64,000 nt of DNA from an uncultured Alphaproteobacteria bacterium (GCA_902621855.1 CACNNQ010000002.1:62001-126000); one strand, 5' to 3'; counted from the first letter of the stretch, positions 40,500-54,297 are shown. The notes: generated by a model from the letters alone, not told the origin. A program made the numbers and translations.

Positions 40500-40835
40500 G
40501 ATGGTGCATAAGCCGGGTTCTGTAATTTATAAAATAAATTGATGATCATTAATCTAGAGTAAATGTTGCCATTTACTTCAAGCAGTCTACCCGAACAACT
40601 CAGCTGGAACTGATTGTTATTCCTATTTGACCTTGCTCCAAAAAGGGTTTGCAATGCCATTTTTGTCACCAAAAATGCGGTAAGCTCTTACCTCACCATT
40701 TCACCCTTACCTTACAAAGGCGGTATCTTTTCTGCTGCACTTTCCCTAAGCTTACACTTGCCAGGAGTTACCTGGTTTTTTTTCCAGTGGAGCCCGGACT
40801 TTCCTCTTGATTACTCAAGCGATCATCGCACCATC
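40500..40835 (-). ncRNA. rnpB: RNase P RNA (type A)
   Basis: RNase P RNA cleaves 5' leaders from tRNA precursors. On the minus strand GATGGTGCGATGATCGC at the 5' end pairs with the 3' end GCACCATC as helix P1. AGAGGAAAGTCCGGGCTCCA follows, the universal P4 5' side (CR-I), then CCAGGTAACTCCTGG. The far side has the CR-V strand ending AACCCGGCTTATGC. The length of about 336 nt is slightly short for type A. Three ORF-track entries here (40275, 40490, 40614) are shadows of it or of mraZ. Confidence 0.96.
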
Positions 40836-40855
40836 AAAAAATGTATTAGTTTTTT

Positions 40856-41608
40856 TTATTTTTTCGTCAATAGATAATTTAGAAAATGTTTAAAAATAAA
40901 ATTTGAAGTTTTATAATCTAATTTTCCAGAAACATTTTTTTGAAGATAATGAGCTTGATATACAAATAATAATTTTCTATAAAAAAAATGATTATTTTGT
41001 GCTCTAATTGTATCATATCCAAAATATGCTAATATAAATAATGTTCTTTTTTTAGCAGAAAACATTTTATTTTTTTTGAACCAATTTTTAATTAAATTTA
41101 GATTATTAATTGTAATTTTTTTACTTGGATCAAAAACCAAATTTGATTTGTAAAGTTTTATCCATGGAAATTTAGGCCCAGGATCAATTTTTCTAAAAGG
41201 AGCAATGTCAGAATGTCCTAAAATATTATGACTTTTTATTTTATACTTTTTCTTCAATTTATTTAATAAAAATAGAAGGGAATTTATCATTTTAATTGAA
41301 AATTTATTATTTGTTTCATAGAAACTGTAATCTAATTCAATACCAATTGATGAAGAGTTTATATCGATATGATCATTCCAATATGATAATCCAGCATGCC
41401 AAGCTCTCATTTTCTCATTTACTAAATTAAAAATTTTTCCATTTTGTGATATTAGATAATGTGAGCTAACTTTATTTTTTGAATTACAAAGATACTCAAT
41501 AGCATCATTACATCTTTTAAGAGCAGTATAATGAATAATAATAAAGATTATTTGTTTTGTTTTTCTTTTATTAAAATTTTTAGATTTATATTTGTTTATG
41601 AATTTCAT
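40856..41608 (-). CDS. N-acetylmuramoyl-L-alanine amidase, AmpD/AmiD (amidase_2) family
   Basis: This 250-residue protein has FIIIHYTAL near residue 23 with the first zinc His, VSSHYLISQNGKIFNLV, RAWHAGLSYW, SIGIELDY and LGHSDIAPFRKIDPGPKFPW near 145-165 with the remaining zinc ligands. The carboxy part resembles a peptidoglycan-binding helical domain. No signal peptide is seen, so it probably works in the cytoplasm on recycled wall fragments like AmpD. Its start is 27 nt from divergent bamD. Confidence 0.88.
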   Translation of the reverse strand: MKFINKYKSKNFNKRKTKQIIFIIIHYTALKRCNDAIEYLCNSKNKVSSHYLISQNGKIFNLVNEKMRAWHAGLSYWNDHIDINSSSIGIELDYSFYETNNKFSIKMINSLLFLLNKLKKKYKIKSHNILGHSDIAPFRKIDPGPKFPWIKLYKSNLVFDPSKKITINNLNLIKNWFKKNKMFSAKKRTLFILAYFGYDTIRAQNNHFFYRKLLFVYQAHYLQKNVSGKLDYKTSNFIFKHFLNYLLTKK

Positions 41609-41635
41609 TCAAATTTGTATTAATAAGATATATAT

Positions 41636-42451
41636 ATGTATATTCTTAAAATGTTTAATAATTTATTTATTTATGGATTTTTGTTTATATTTTTAATCAG
41701 CTGCTCAAATACACAAACAAGAGTGGATGCCAATAAAAAAGAAATCAATCTAAGTCCTGATAAAATTTATATAACAGCAATGAATAATTTTAATAACGAA
41801 AAATTTGTTGAATCAAAGGAACAATTTGAGTTGCTGCAAAAACTTTTCCCTTTATCAAATGAAGCTATTCAAGCTGAAATAATGATAGGTTTTTTATTTT
41901 ATGTTCAAATGGATTATAATGAAGCTATTTCTCAATTTAATAAAATTATTCGGAAATATCCATCCCATAAAGACATAGATTATATTTATTATATGATTGG
42001 AATGTGTAATTATGAACAAATAGAAAATCATGAATTAGATGGTGCGTATAATGAATTAGCATTAGAAAGCTTTAATCAGGTTATTTTAAGATTTCCAAAA
42101 AGTGAATATGCTAAAGATAGTAGACAAAAAATAATTTTAGTAAAAACTAATAAAGCTGCTAAACATATGGCAATAGGAAGATATTATTTAAAAGAAAAAA
42201 AATATACTGCTGCTCTTAACCGCTTTAAAGTTGTTATAGAGGATTACTCTGTTACAAAATTTACCCCAGAAGCCTTGCATAGAATGGTTGAGGCATATTA
42301 CGAAATGGGAATGATAGATGAAAGTATAGAGACAGCATCTGTTTTAGGGTATAATTATCCTGATTCATTGTGGTATAGACATAGCTATAACTTAATAAAA
42401 AAAGAAAATAAAAATGGATCAATAGTAAAAAAAATAACAGATTTTTTTTAA
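41636..42451 (+). CDS. bamD: Outer membrane assembly lipoprotein BamD
   Basis: This 271-residue protein has a signal peptide ending in the lipobox LISC, then TPR-like helix pairs (IYITAMNNFNNEKFVESKEQFELL, QAEIMIGFLFYVQMDYNEAISQFNKII, and later units). BamD supports BamA in folding outer membrane proteins. It is followed 3 nt later by ligA, a common arrangement in this group. A second ATG at 41651 is an alternative start. Confidence 0.93.
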   Translation: MYILKMFNNLFIYGFLFIFLISCSNTQTRVDANKKEINLSPDKIYITAMNNFNNEKFVESKEQFELLQKLFPLSNEAIQAEIMIGFLFYVQMDYNEAISQFNKIIRKYPSHKDIDYIYYMIGMCNYEQIENHELDGAYNELALESFNQVILRFPKSEYAKDSRQKIILVKTNKAAKHMAIGRYYLKEKKYTAALNRFKVVIEDYSVTKFTPEALHRMVEAYYEMGMIDESIETASVLGYNYPDSLWYRHSYNLIKKENKNGSIVKKITDFF

Positions 42452-46691
<4,240 letters not shown>

Positions 46692-46756
46692 TTTTTTGCT
46701 ATAATATAATTATATTCTCATTTATAAACTATAATAAGTATATCTTTTTTATAAAT

Positions 46757-47542
46757 ATGAAAAATAATTTATATTCAATTTTGTTTATTGTAATTTTTTT
46801 TGCAGCACACAATCTGTATGGTGCTGCATCAGATGAAGTAAAAACTGAGCCTGATGATTTTCAAACCTCTGAACAAGAAGACGAAGTATATGATCCATTA
46901 GAGCCAATAAATAGAGCAATATTTAGTTTTAATAATATTGCTGATAAAATTGTTTTAGAACCTGTAGCAAAAGGATATAAAAGTCTACCTTCACCAATTC
47001 AAAGTGGTGTTAGTAATTTCTTAAGTAACCTTAGAACACCTCTGGTTGTATTTAACCAGTTGCTTCAAGGGCAAGGAAAAAATGCCTTTGAGTCTTCAGG
47101 CAGATTTGTTGTGAATAGTACGTTAGGAATTTTTGGACTTATTGATGTTGCAGATAAAATGGGTATTGAAGAAAAAGAGGAGGACTTTGGACAAACTTTG
47201 GCTACCTGGGGTATTGGCGATGGATTTTATATAGTACTACCTCTATTTGGACCATCTAACTTAAGAGATACAAGTGGTATGATTTTGACTATGATGACTG
47301 ATCCAATAAATGCATATGCCGTAAGTGAAGGTCAGGCATGGATTGTTCCAATGAGAACTGCTGTGAATGCAGTAGATCAAAGATCAAAAATTATAGATGA
47401 AGTTAATGCACTTCGTGATAATTCAGTTGATTACTATGCAGCTGTAAGAAGCTCTTATTATCAAAATAGAAATGCAGCAATAAGTAATGAGGATGATAGT
47501 GAATTAACTCCTTTACCTTTGATTAGCATTGAGTTTGAATAA
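46757..47542 (+). CDS. mlaA: Outer membrane lipid-asymmetry protein MlaA (VacJ)
   Basis: The ORF track starts at 46676 inside the uvrD start. The ATG at 46757 (MKNNLYSILFIVIFF) begins a normal signal peptide and gives about 261 residues. VYDPLEPINRAIFSFNN near 40-56, RFVVNSTLGIFGLIDVA and EDFGQTLATWGIGDGFYIVLPLFGPS are strong MlaA marks. MlaA removes misplaced phospholipids from the outer leaflet. No lipobox Cys is visible in the signal peptide, unlike in enteric MlaA. mlaC follows directly. Confidence 0.92.
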   Translation: MKNNLYSILFIVIFFAAHNLYGAASDEVKTEPDDFQTSEQEDEVYDPLEPINRAIFSFNNIADKIVLEPVAKGYKSLPSPIQSGVSNFLSNLRTPLVVFNQLLQGQGKNAFESSGRFVVNSTLGIFGLIDVADKMGIEEKEEDFGQTLATWGIGDGFYIVLPLFGPSNLRDTSGMILTMMTDPINAYAVSEGQAWIVPMRTAVNAVDQRSKIIDEVNALRDNSVDYYAAVRSSYYQNRNAAISNEDDSELTPLPLISIEFE

Positions 47543-48147
47543 TGAAAATTTTTGGTATAACAATTTTACTTATTCTTTTATTTTCCTCAAATACTTCTTT
47601 TGCTGATGAACCATCCAATTGGCTTAAAAATGAGATAGATAAAATATTAATTGCTTATCAAAATTCTGATCTGCCAAACGAGAATAGATTCTTAATGATT
47701 GAGCAAACGATTAATAATAATTTTGCAGGAACTGGGATAGCAAAATTTGTTGCTGGAGATTCTTGGAAGAGTGCATCAAATGATGTCAAAAAAGAATACA
47801 TTAAAAATTTCAAAAGACATTTAGCATTAAATATTGCTTCAATGATGCAGGGTTATTCTAATCAAAGATATGAATTATCAAAATCTAAGATTGATGAAAA
47901 AAATAAAATTATCTTAATTGAAATGGAGATATTTTCTGACACTGGCTCAGTTGTTATTACATGGAGAGTTAAAGAATCAAAAGGCAGATATTTTGTTATT
48001 GATTTGATTGTTGCTGATATATCATTGGTGGTTACGAAGAGATCAGAGTTTAATTCAATGTTAAAGACCGTTAACAATAAATTATCTGATTTTAATAATA
48101 TTTTATTTGAACAAAATAATGAAAGTTATGCAAAAATAATCGACTAA
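47542..48147 (+). CDS. mlaC: Periplasmic phospholipid-binding protein MlaC
   Basis: This 201-residue protein has a signal peptide (KIFGITILLILLFSSNTSFA), then an MlaC/Ttg2D domain with FVAGDSWKSASNDVKKEYIKNFKRHLA and WRVKESKGRYFVIDLIVADISLVVTKRSEF. It would carry lipids between MlaA and the inner-membrane MlaFEDB transporter, which is not in this window. It shares one base with mlaA and converges on the aldo/keto reductase gene. Confidence 0.9.
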   Translation: MKIFGITILLILLFSSNTSFADEPSNWLKNEIDKILIAYQNSDLPNENRFLMIEQTINNNFAGTGIAKFVAGDSWKSASNDVKKEYIKNFKRHLALNIASMMQGYSNQRYELSKSKIDEKNKIILIEMEIFSDTGSVVITWRVKESKGRYFVIDLIVADISLVVTKRSEFNSMLKTVNNKLSDFNNILFEQNNESYAKIID

Positions 48148-49112
48148 ATTATTTTTTCATTTAAGTTTAACCAATTAATTTCATTTATGCTAAGTTTTAT
48201 GTCTAAATTATTAAGACATGAATTTATTTCTTGTATATTTCTTGGTCCAATTAAAGCAAAGGAAGGAAAATTTAAATTTATTGGCCATGCACCAGCAATA
48301 TTTTGACAAGTAGTATTTAATTTTTTTGCAAGTAATATAGATCTTTTTTTTCTCTCTCTATTATCTTTACTATCAAAACAACTTAAAGGTCCACTAGAGT
48401 GTTCACCTGGTTTTCTCCACGTCTCATATTTAATTATTTGATTTTCTATTTCTTGAACTTTTTTATTAGAGAGAAAATATCCTCTACCTTGACTTGACCA
48501 AGATAAATGAGCTGTTTTGGTTTTTTCAAGATAATCTAAAATTTTGTCATCATTTGATGACACACATCCATCCCAAAGCGGTTTTATCATTTTACAAAGT
48601 GATAAATTGTTGTTTAATATACTGAAACCTAATTTATTATTATTTTTTGCCCATACATTAGCTTCAATAAAACGTTCCAAAGACCAATTTGAAGCCCCAA
48701 ATATTCTAAATTTATTTTGGCTTTTTCTATCGTTGAGAACATCTATGAATTCACCAACTGGAATCTCTTTATTGTCACGGTGCATGATATATATATCAAC
48801 ATTGTTACTTTGTAACCTTTCTAAAGACTCCTCAAGTTGGGAAAATAAACTATCAGGGTTGCAATTTGGTGTATGAGCCCCTTTTGCTATCAGAATAATA
48901 TTTTTAAGAATATTTCTAGATCTTTGCCATTTACCAAGAAGTTTTTCCATTAAACCGTTACCGTAAATATGTGCGTTATCAAAAGCATTACCTCCAACCT
49001 CTATCCAATAATCCCATAGTTTTGATGCCTCATCATAATTTGTTTGATTATCATTACCCATTATTAATTTTGATATATTTTTATCAAGTCCAGCTATCTT
49101 ATTGTACTTCAC
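48144..49112 (-). CDS. Aldo/keto reductase family oxidoreductase
   Basis: This 322-residue protein is probably an NADP-linked barrel enzyme. NAFDNAHIYGNG near residue 40 has the catalytic Asp and Tyr, IAKGAH the Lys and YIMHRDN the His, and IFGASNWSLERF, AHLSWSSQGRGYFLS and ALIGPRN follow. It is the last gene of the sugar operon and overlaps the dehydrogenase gene by 4 nt. This suggests it reduces or oxidises the imported sugar or a derivative; the substrate is unknown. Confidence 0.88.
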   Translation of the reverse strand: MKYNKIAGLDKNISKLIMGNDNQTNYDEASKLWDYWIEVGGNAFDNAHIYGNGLMEKLLGKWQRSRNILKNIILIAKGAHTPNCNPDSLFSQLEESLERLQSNNVDIYIMHRDNKEIPVGEFIDVLNDRKSQNKFRIFGASNWSLERFIEANVWAKNNNKLGFSILNNNLSLCKMIKPLWDGCVSSNDDKILDYLEKTKTAHLSWSSQGRGYFLSNKKVQEIENQIIKYETWRKPGEHSSGPLSCFDSKDNRERKKRSILLAKKLNTTCQNIAGAWPINLNFPSFALIGPRNIQEINSCLNNLDIKLSINEINWLNLNEKII

Positions 49113-50152
49113 TGTAAGTCTTCTTTTAATTGGTAATTAATTTTTTTTCTCCATATATCTAGAACCTTTAAATTATCTAAAGTATCATCCCAAGTCATAC
49201 CAGGATGAGGTACTTGTTGCTTTTGCTTTAAAATTGATTGACTTGAAAGTTCTGCTTCAAAAAAAAATAAATGCTCTGGTCCTTTAAAGTTTTTTATTTC
49301 TTCAATATTATTTTTAATAATTCTTATGGTTGAGTGATAAGGGCCTCCATCCTTTCCTGGCATCCAAGGATTATCAACTATAATTTTTCCATCAGTTCCC
49401 TCTATAATTGAATTATTATGCATATTTTTCATTATAGCTGTATGTAATTCGGCTTGAACATCATTATCAAATCTTAATACTGCGTGTGCTTCTTCATCAA
49501 CACCTGTTTCACCAATTTTTGCGTTTGCGTCTATATGAATTGGATTAATAAATTTTTTTCCAGAATTTACTCCCGCGATCATTCTAGAAAAGGATACTGG
49601 ATAGAGACCAACATCTAAAATAGATCCTCCAGCTAAATTTTTATTAAATAATCGGTGCTCGGGAATAATTTTACCCATGTCAAATCCAAAGGAAGATGTA
49701 ATTTTTTTAATTTCTCCAATAATATTATCTTTAATATAATCTAATAGAGCGGGAATTTGTGGATGACATCGATACATAAAACCCTCTTTATAAAAAACAC
49801 CTTTTTCTTTAACTACATCAATTACTTTTTTAGCTTGTTTAAAATTAATAGCGCCAGGTTTTTCACATAAAATATGTTTTCCAGCATGCGCAGCCTTTAT
49901 AGATAGATCAGCATGGAACGTATGAGGTGTAGCAATATAAACTGCATCTATACTTTCTGATTTTAATAGTTTCTCGTAGTTATCAAATCTTAAAACATTG
50001 TGAATATTATATTTATCTCCAAATATTTTTCTTCTTTCAGAATTTAGACTGGCAATAGATACTAATTCACCGGAATATGTTTGTTTTAATGCATCTGCAA
50101 AATTATTTGCAATAGAGCCAAGACCTATAATACCCCATCTTATCTTATTCAT
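49109..50152 (-). CDS. Gfo/Idh/MocA-family sugar dehydrogenase
   Basis: This 347-residue protein has a Rossmann domain (IRWGIIGLGSIANNFADAL, about 3-21), YIATPHTFHADLSIKAAHAGKHILCEKPGA near 72-101 with the catalytic Lys of the EKP motif, then a C-terminal beta domain with SILDVGLYPVSF. Such enzymes oxidise sugars or inositols with NAD(P). It lies 13 nt after the aldolase gene in the sugar operon. The substrate cannot be told. Confidence 0.9.
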   Translation of the reverse strand: MNKIRWGIIGLGSIANNFADALKQTYSGELVSIASLNSERRKIFGDKYNIHNVLRFDNYEKLLKSESIDAVYIATPHTFHADLSIKAAHAGKHILCEKPGAINFKQAKKVIDVVKEKGVFYKEGFMYRCHPQIPALLDYIKDNIIGEIKKITSSFGFDMGKIIPEHRLFNKNLAGGSILDVGLYPVSFSRMIAGVNSGKKFINPIHIDANAKIGETGVDEEAHAVLRFDNDVQAELHTAIMKNMHNNSIIEGTDGKIIVDNPWMPGKDGGPYHSTIRIIKNNIEEIKNFKGPEHLFFFEAELSSQSILKQKQQVPHPGMTWDDTLDNLKVLDIWRKKINYQLKEDLQ

Positions 50153-50165
50153 TTATTTTTAGTTG

Positions 50166-51215
50166 TTATAAATAACTTGATTTGTATATTGTTGCCATTT
50201 TAGACAAATTATTAGGTTTTATTTTAGTTCCATAACCTGCCGCACCAAATTCTTCTAATCTATTGATTACAACTTTTTTCATAGCATCTTTTGATAATGC
50301 TAAATATTTTCTTGGATCAAATTGAGATGGATTTGCAGCAAAATATTTTCTAATAGCTGAGGTAGCTGCCAATCTTAGATCAGTATCTACATTGATTTTT
50401 CTAACCCCGTTTTTTATACCTTCTTTGATCTCACTTATAGGAACTCCGTATGTTTCCTTCATATCTCCACCATATTTATTAATTTCAGATATTACTTCCT
50501 TTGATACTGATGATGAGCCATGCATAACTAAGTGAGTATTAGGAAGTTTTTGATGTATTTCTTTAATTCTTTCCATTGCCAGAGTTTTACCTGTTGGTGG
50601 TTTAGAAAATTTATATGCACCGTGACTTGTTCCAATTGCTATAGCTAATGCGTCAACTTTTGTTTGATTTACAAATTCTAATGCTTCATCTGGGTTTGTT
50701 AATAATTGTTTTTCAGTTAAAATTCCTTCCGCTCCAACTCCATCTTCTTTTTCACCAGTTCCTGTTTCAAGTGAACCAAGACAACCAAGCTCTCCTTCAA
50801 CAGAGATGCCTAAAGAATGTGCAATATTAACTGTCTGTTTTGTAACTTTAACATTGTAGTCAAAGTCTGAAGGAGTTTTTTGATCTTCTTTTAATGATCC
50901 ATCCATCATTACGGAAGTAAATCCAAGGTCCATACAAATTTTACAATCTTCTGGTGATCCTCCGTGGTCTTGATGAAGAACAATAGGAGTGTCTTTAAAC
51001 TCATCCACAGCGGCTTCAATCATCTTAATTAAAAATTTAGGTCCAGCATATTTTCTTGCAGATTTAGATACTGCTAAGATGACTGGACTATTTAAATCAT
51101 TTGCTCCCTCAACAATCGCACGTATTTGCTCAAGATTATTTATATTAAATGCTGGAACTCCGTAATTATTTTCGGCAGCGTGGTCTAGCAATTGTCTTAA
51201 TGTAATAAGAGCCAT
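50166..51215 (-). CDS. fba: Fructose-bisphosphate aldolase, class II
   Basis: This 349-residue zinc-dependent aldolase has [17 protein letters not shown] (about 19-35), [14 protein letters not shown] near 75-88 with the zinc His and catalytic Asp, VEGELGCLG near 135, [17 protein letters not shown] and [11 protein letters not shown]. Length and motifs fit the longer (Calvin-cycle type) class II group and not the tagatose-bisphosphate enzymes, though the sugar-operon setting leaves another ketose bisphosphate possible. Confidence 0.92.
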   Translation of the reverse strand: MALITLRQLLDHAAENNYGVPAFNINNLEQIRAIVEGANDLNSPVILAVSKSARKYAGPKFLIKMIEAAVDEFKDTPIVLHQDHGGSPEDCKICMDLGFTSVMMDGSLKEDQKTPSDFDYNVKVTKQTVNIAHSLGISVEGELGCLGSLETGTGEKEDGVGAEGILTEKQLLTNPDEALEFVNQTKVDALAIAIGTSHGAYKFSKPPTGKTLAMERIKEIHQKLPNTHLVMHGSSSVSKEVISEINKYGGDMKETYGVPISEIKEGIKNGVRKINVDTDLRLAATSAIRKYFAANPSQFDPRKYLALSKDAMKKVVINRLEEFGAAGYGTKIKPNNLSKMATIYKSSYL

Positions 51216-51251
51216 AATGGTCTTTTATATTTTACTTCCTTAATTGCAAGA

Positions 51252-52103
51252 TTATCCTTTGACAGCACCAAAAGTTAATCCCCGGATAAACTGTTTTTGT
51301 AAAATAAAAAACATTATTACTGGAGGAAGCGCGCAAACAATCGAACCAGCGGCAATAAGATTCCAAGATGCTACCCATTGGCCACGTAACACTTGAATTC
51401 CAACAGTTACAGGGCGAACTGAATCACTTTGAACAAGAACCAAAGCCCAAAAATAATCATTCCAAATAAAAGTAAAAATTAATACACCTAGTGCAGCTAA
51501 TGCAGGCCTCATTAAGGGCAATACGATCTTTCTATAAATAAAAAACTCTGATGCTCCGTCAGCTCTTGCGGCCTCAATTAATTCAAATGGAAGCTCTTTA
51601 ATGAAATTTCTTAAAAAAAATGTACAAAAGCCAGATTGAAAAGCTATGTGAAAAATAATTAGCGCAAACCATGTATCATAAATTCCAAATTGTATAGTTA
51701 TACTTCTAACTGGTACAAGCAAAATTTGAAAAGGGATAAAATTTCCAGCAATAAATGCAGCAAAAATTATCATATTTAGTCTAAACTTATGTATAGCTAA
51801 GGTAAAACCAGACATCGAACTAATCAATAATGTAATTAAAGTTGTTGGTATGGTTATAATTAAACTATTAAGAAAAAATCTTGCCATTGGACTTCTAATA
51901 AAAACTTCTGAATAATTTTCAAAAAAATGGATTTCAGTAGGTATGCCCCAATAATTCCCTGCATTTAAATCTGTCAAAGATCTTAATGAAATTAGCATAA
52001 TAGCAAATAACGGAAGCAACCATGTAATTATGCTTAAATATAATAATATTCTGTAACGATATCTGTTTAAAATTGGTTGTTTTTCTATTGGGTATGGAAA
52101 CAT
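51252..52103 (-). CDS. Carbohydrate ABC transporter permease, MalG type
   Basis: This 283-residue inner-membrane protein has six predicted helices and the EAA loop ELIEAARADGASEFFIYRKIVLPLMRPAL near residues 195-225 (part shown), where an ATPase docks. The ending WNLIAAGSIVCALPP...QKQFIRGLTFGAVKG is typical of MalG/UgpE-like (CUT1) permeases. It pairs with the upstream permease by a one-base overlap. Confidence 0.93.
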   Translation of the reverse strand: MFPYPIEKQPILNRYRYRILLYLSIITWLLPLFAIMLISLRSLTDLNAGNYWGIPTEIHFFENYSEVFIRSPMARFFLNSLIITIPTTLITLLISSMSGFTLAIHKFRLNMIIFAAFIAGNFIPFQILLVPVRSITIQFGIYDTWFALIIFHIAFQSGFCTFFLRNFIKELPFELIEAARADGASEFFIYRKIVLPLMRPALAALGVLIFTFIWNDYFWALVLVQSDSVRPVTVGIQVLRGQWVASWNLIAAGSIVCALPPVIMFFILQKQFIRGLTFGAVKG

Positions 52104-53023
52104 TATTTTTCAGATTTTTCATTTTGAAATAATCGATATAAAAACCACACGATATAAATATCCATTATTATAAATAATATTGTTGCAATTGCAGAACCGT
52201 ATCCCATTCTGTAACTAAATAGTGCTTCTTCATACATTTTGTATGCGAGAACTGACGAACTACCCCAAGGTCCTCCTTTGGTCATAATTGCTACCATATC
52301 AAAACTTCTTAAAGCGCCTACAACTGTTACAACAGTAGCTATAAAAGTTGCTGGCTTAAGTTGTGGAAGTATAACATACCAAAACATTTTAAAACCCATC
52401 GCACCATCAATTCTTCCAGCTTCAACTATTTCTCTGTTAACATTTGTCAGTCCAGTTAGATATATAATCATTGTATATGCGATAGATGGCCAAAAAAATG
52501 CAAAAATTATCGCGTAAGTTGCTAGAGATTCTTCAGCTAAAAATGCTATAGGTTCTAATCCTAAAGATCTAAAAACTAGGTCTAAAAAACCATATTTTGG
52601 TAAATAAAACCAAGAAAAAATTAAACCAACTACAACTAAATTAATTACAAATGGGAAAAAAAATAGAGGTTTAATAAATTTCATTTCTTTGATGTTTTGA
52701 TTTAAAAAAATTGCTAAACCTAGTCCTATAGGAATGACGAGAAGACTTAAAATTAACCACTTAATATTATTTATAATGAGAGTAGGAAATTCATAATCGT
52801 CAAAAAATAGTTCTTTATAGTTACCTAATCCAACCCACTTCCAGTTTTTAAGATCACCACTTAAACCAAGCAACCCCCTGTCCATTCCATTCCAGGAATG
52901 AAAGCTTACCCAAATAGAGTCTATTATTGGATAGATAACATACAATAGGAAGAGGCAACTAGCTGGTGCCAAAAAGAATATCGGCGCCAATTTAATTTGA
53001 TTTTTTGATATATATTTTATCAT
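52103..53023 (-). CDS. Carbohydrate ABC transporter permease, MalF type
   Basis: This 306-residue protein has six helices and begins LAPIFFLAPASCLFLLYVIYPII. The EAA loop is VEAGRIDGAMGFKMFWYVILPQLKP. MTKGGPWGSSSVLAYKMYEEAL is the typical CUT1 segment before the last helix. Its ATG lies only 4 nt from the base of a strong hairpin, with no separate Shine-Dalgarno sequence, so its translation is probably low or controlled. Confidence 0.93.
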   Translation of the reverse strand: MIKYISKNQIKLAPIFFLAPASCLFLLYVIYPIIDSIWVSFHSWNGMDRGLLGLSGDLKNWKWVGLGNYKELFFDDYEFPTLIINNIKWLILSLLVIPIGLGLAIFLNQNIKEMKFIKPLFFFPFVINLVVVGLIFSWFYLPKYGFLDLVFRSLGLEPIAFLAEESLATYAIIFAFFWPSIAYTMIIYLTGLTNVNREIVEAGRIDGAMGFKMFWYVILPQLKPATFIATVVTVVGALRSFDMVAIMTKGGPWGSSSVLAYKMYEEALFSYRMGYGSAIATILFIIMDIYIVWFLYRLFQNEKSEK

Positions 53024-53051
53024 AAAAAAAGGCGGAAATATTTCCGCCTTT
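53024..53051 (-). terminator. Strong hairpin between the binding protein and permease genes
   Basis: AAAGGCGGAAATATTTCCGCCTTT (53028-53051) is a perfect 24-bp palindrome with a GC-rich stem, rare in this genome. On the minus strand it is followed by seven T and then the permease ATG. It has all the features of an intrinsic terminator inside the operon. It would let the binding protein be made in excess over the permeases, a known pattern for such transporters. Confidence 0.85.
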
Positions 53052-53067
53052 AATTTTTACAAGGTCT

Positions 53068-54297
53068 TTAGTTGGAACTAAAGACTCTTTTTCTAGTTTT
53101 ATCTAATCTAGATCTAATAGCTCCAATTCTTTCAGGCTTTACCATGAATTCTTGGAAACCTTTCATGCCATCACCATGCATATCTGGATGCGTATCTCTA
53201 TCATAGAATTGAGCAATATCAGAAGCACTACTTAGAACAGCAAAACCTTGTTGCTTAAATCTATCTGATGGTGGTGTAGCATTAGAATTTGGCGTTAGAG
53301 ATCCATTATCCTCTGCCAAAGCTTTTGCTGCATCAGGATTTGCTAGGAAAGCAAGAAACTTTTTAGCATCTTCTTTGTTTTTAGCTCCACTTGGAATATG
53401 GAACGTATCTGTTGGCGCATCCTCTGCCATACCTACACCTTTGTAAACCATCGGAAATTGGAAATAATCTACATTATCTGCAACACCAGCATCTTCAAAG
53501 AAAGGTACTACAAAATTACCCATCAAATACATCGCAGCTTCACCATTAATCATAGGTGTTATAGCTTCTTGCCATGACAGTGAAGCATGGTCTTCAAGAT
53601 AATATCCTGCATTGGAAAGTTCAGCCCATTTATCGAATACATCGTCAAGTCTTGGATCTTCATAACTAGCATTACCAGCCATTAAATCCATATGGAAGTT
53701 ATAGCCATTAATTCTCATATTCATGTAATCAAACCATGCTGCTGCTGTCCAAAGATATTTGGTTCCTATTGTAATCGGAGTATAACCATTTTTCTTAAGC
53801 ATAGCGCATACCCATTTAAACTCTTCAAAATCTCGAGGCTCATTTAAACCAAGCTTATCAAATATATCTTTTCTATAATAAACACCCCACTGATAATAAG
53901 CATAGGGAACTCCATATTGCTTGCCATCAACAGTTAATGAACCTTTAGATGCTGCCATTGAGTCATTCAAACCAGCACTTTCCCAAACATCAGATACATC
54001 TTCAAATAGACCTTGATCAACAAAGAATTTCATTCTGTTCCCAGCAAACCAAACAGCTATGTCTGGAGCATCAGCTTGTAAAAAGTTTCTAATTGCAACT
54101 TTATACTCTTCATGATCAAAATCATTTACTACAACAGTTACTTCAGGATGAGCTTTATCGAAGGCATCGATAAAAGCATACATCACCTCTTTTGCTCTTG
54201 GATCTGATTGATTATTATTGATAACCAAAGTTCCAGCTAATGATACAAATGAAGTAAATAAGGTAGTCAAAACTACCCCAAAACTAAATATTTTCAT
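53068..54297 (-). CDS. Extracellular carbohydrate-binding protein (family 1) of an ABC transporter
   Basis: The ORF track starts at 54309. The ATG at 54297 follows GGGAGGTAAA and begins a signal peptide (MKIFSFGVVLTTLF...SLA), so I use it; about 409 residues. It has FIDAFDKAHPEVTVVVNDF, APDIAVWFAGNRMKFF, YGVPYAYYQWGVYYRKDIFDKLGL and MYLMGNFVVPFF, as in sugar-binding proteins of the CUT1 class. The many aromatic residues fit a mono- or disaccharide. It heads the uptake operon. Confidence 0.92.
   Translation of the reverse strand: MKIFSFGVVLTTLFTSFVSLAGTLVINNNQSDPRAKEVMYAFIDAFDKAHPEVTVVVNDFDHEEYKVAIRNFLQADAPDIAVWFAGNRMKFFVDQGLFEDVSDVWESAGLNDSMAASKGSLTVDGKQYGVPYAYYQWGVYYRKDIFDKLGLNEPRDFEEFKWVCAMLKKNGYTPITIGTKYLWTAAAWFDYMNMRINGYNFHMDLMAGNASYEDPRLDDVFDKWAELSNAGYYLEDHASLSWQEAITPMINGEAAMYLMGNFVVPFFEDAGVADNVDYFQFPMVYKGVGMAEDAPTDTFHIPSGAKNKEDAKKFLAFLANPDAAKALAEDNGSLTPNSNATPPSDRFKQQGFAVLSSASDIAQFYDRDTHPDMHGDGMKGFQEFMVKPERIGAIRSRLDKTRKRVFSSN

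Noticed and set aside
40490-40877. ORFs of 60 and 87 residues around 40.5-40.9 kb
   Set aside because: They fall on RNase P RNA, whose P1 and P4 conserved strands are clear.
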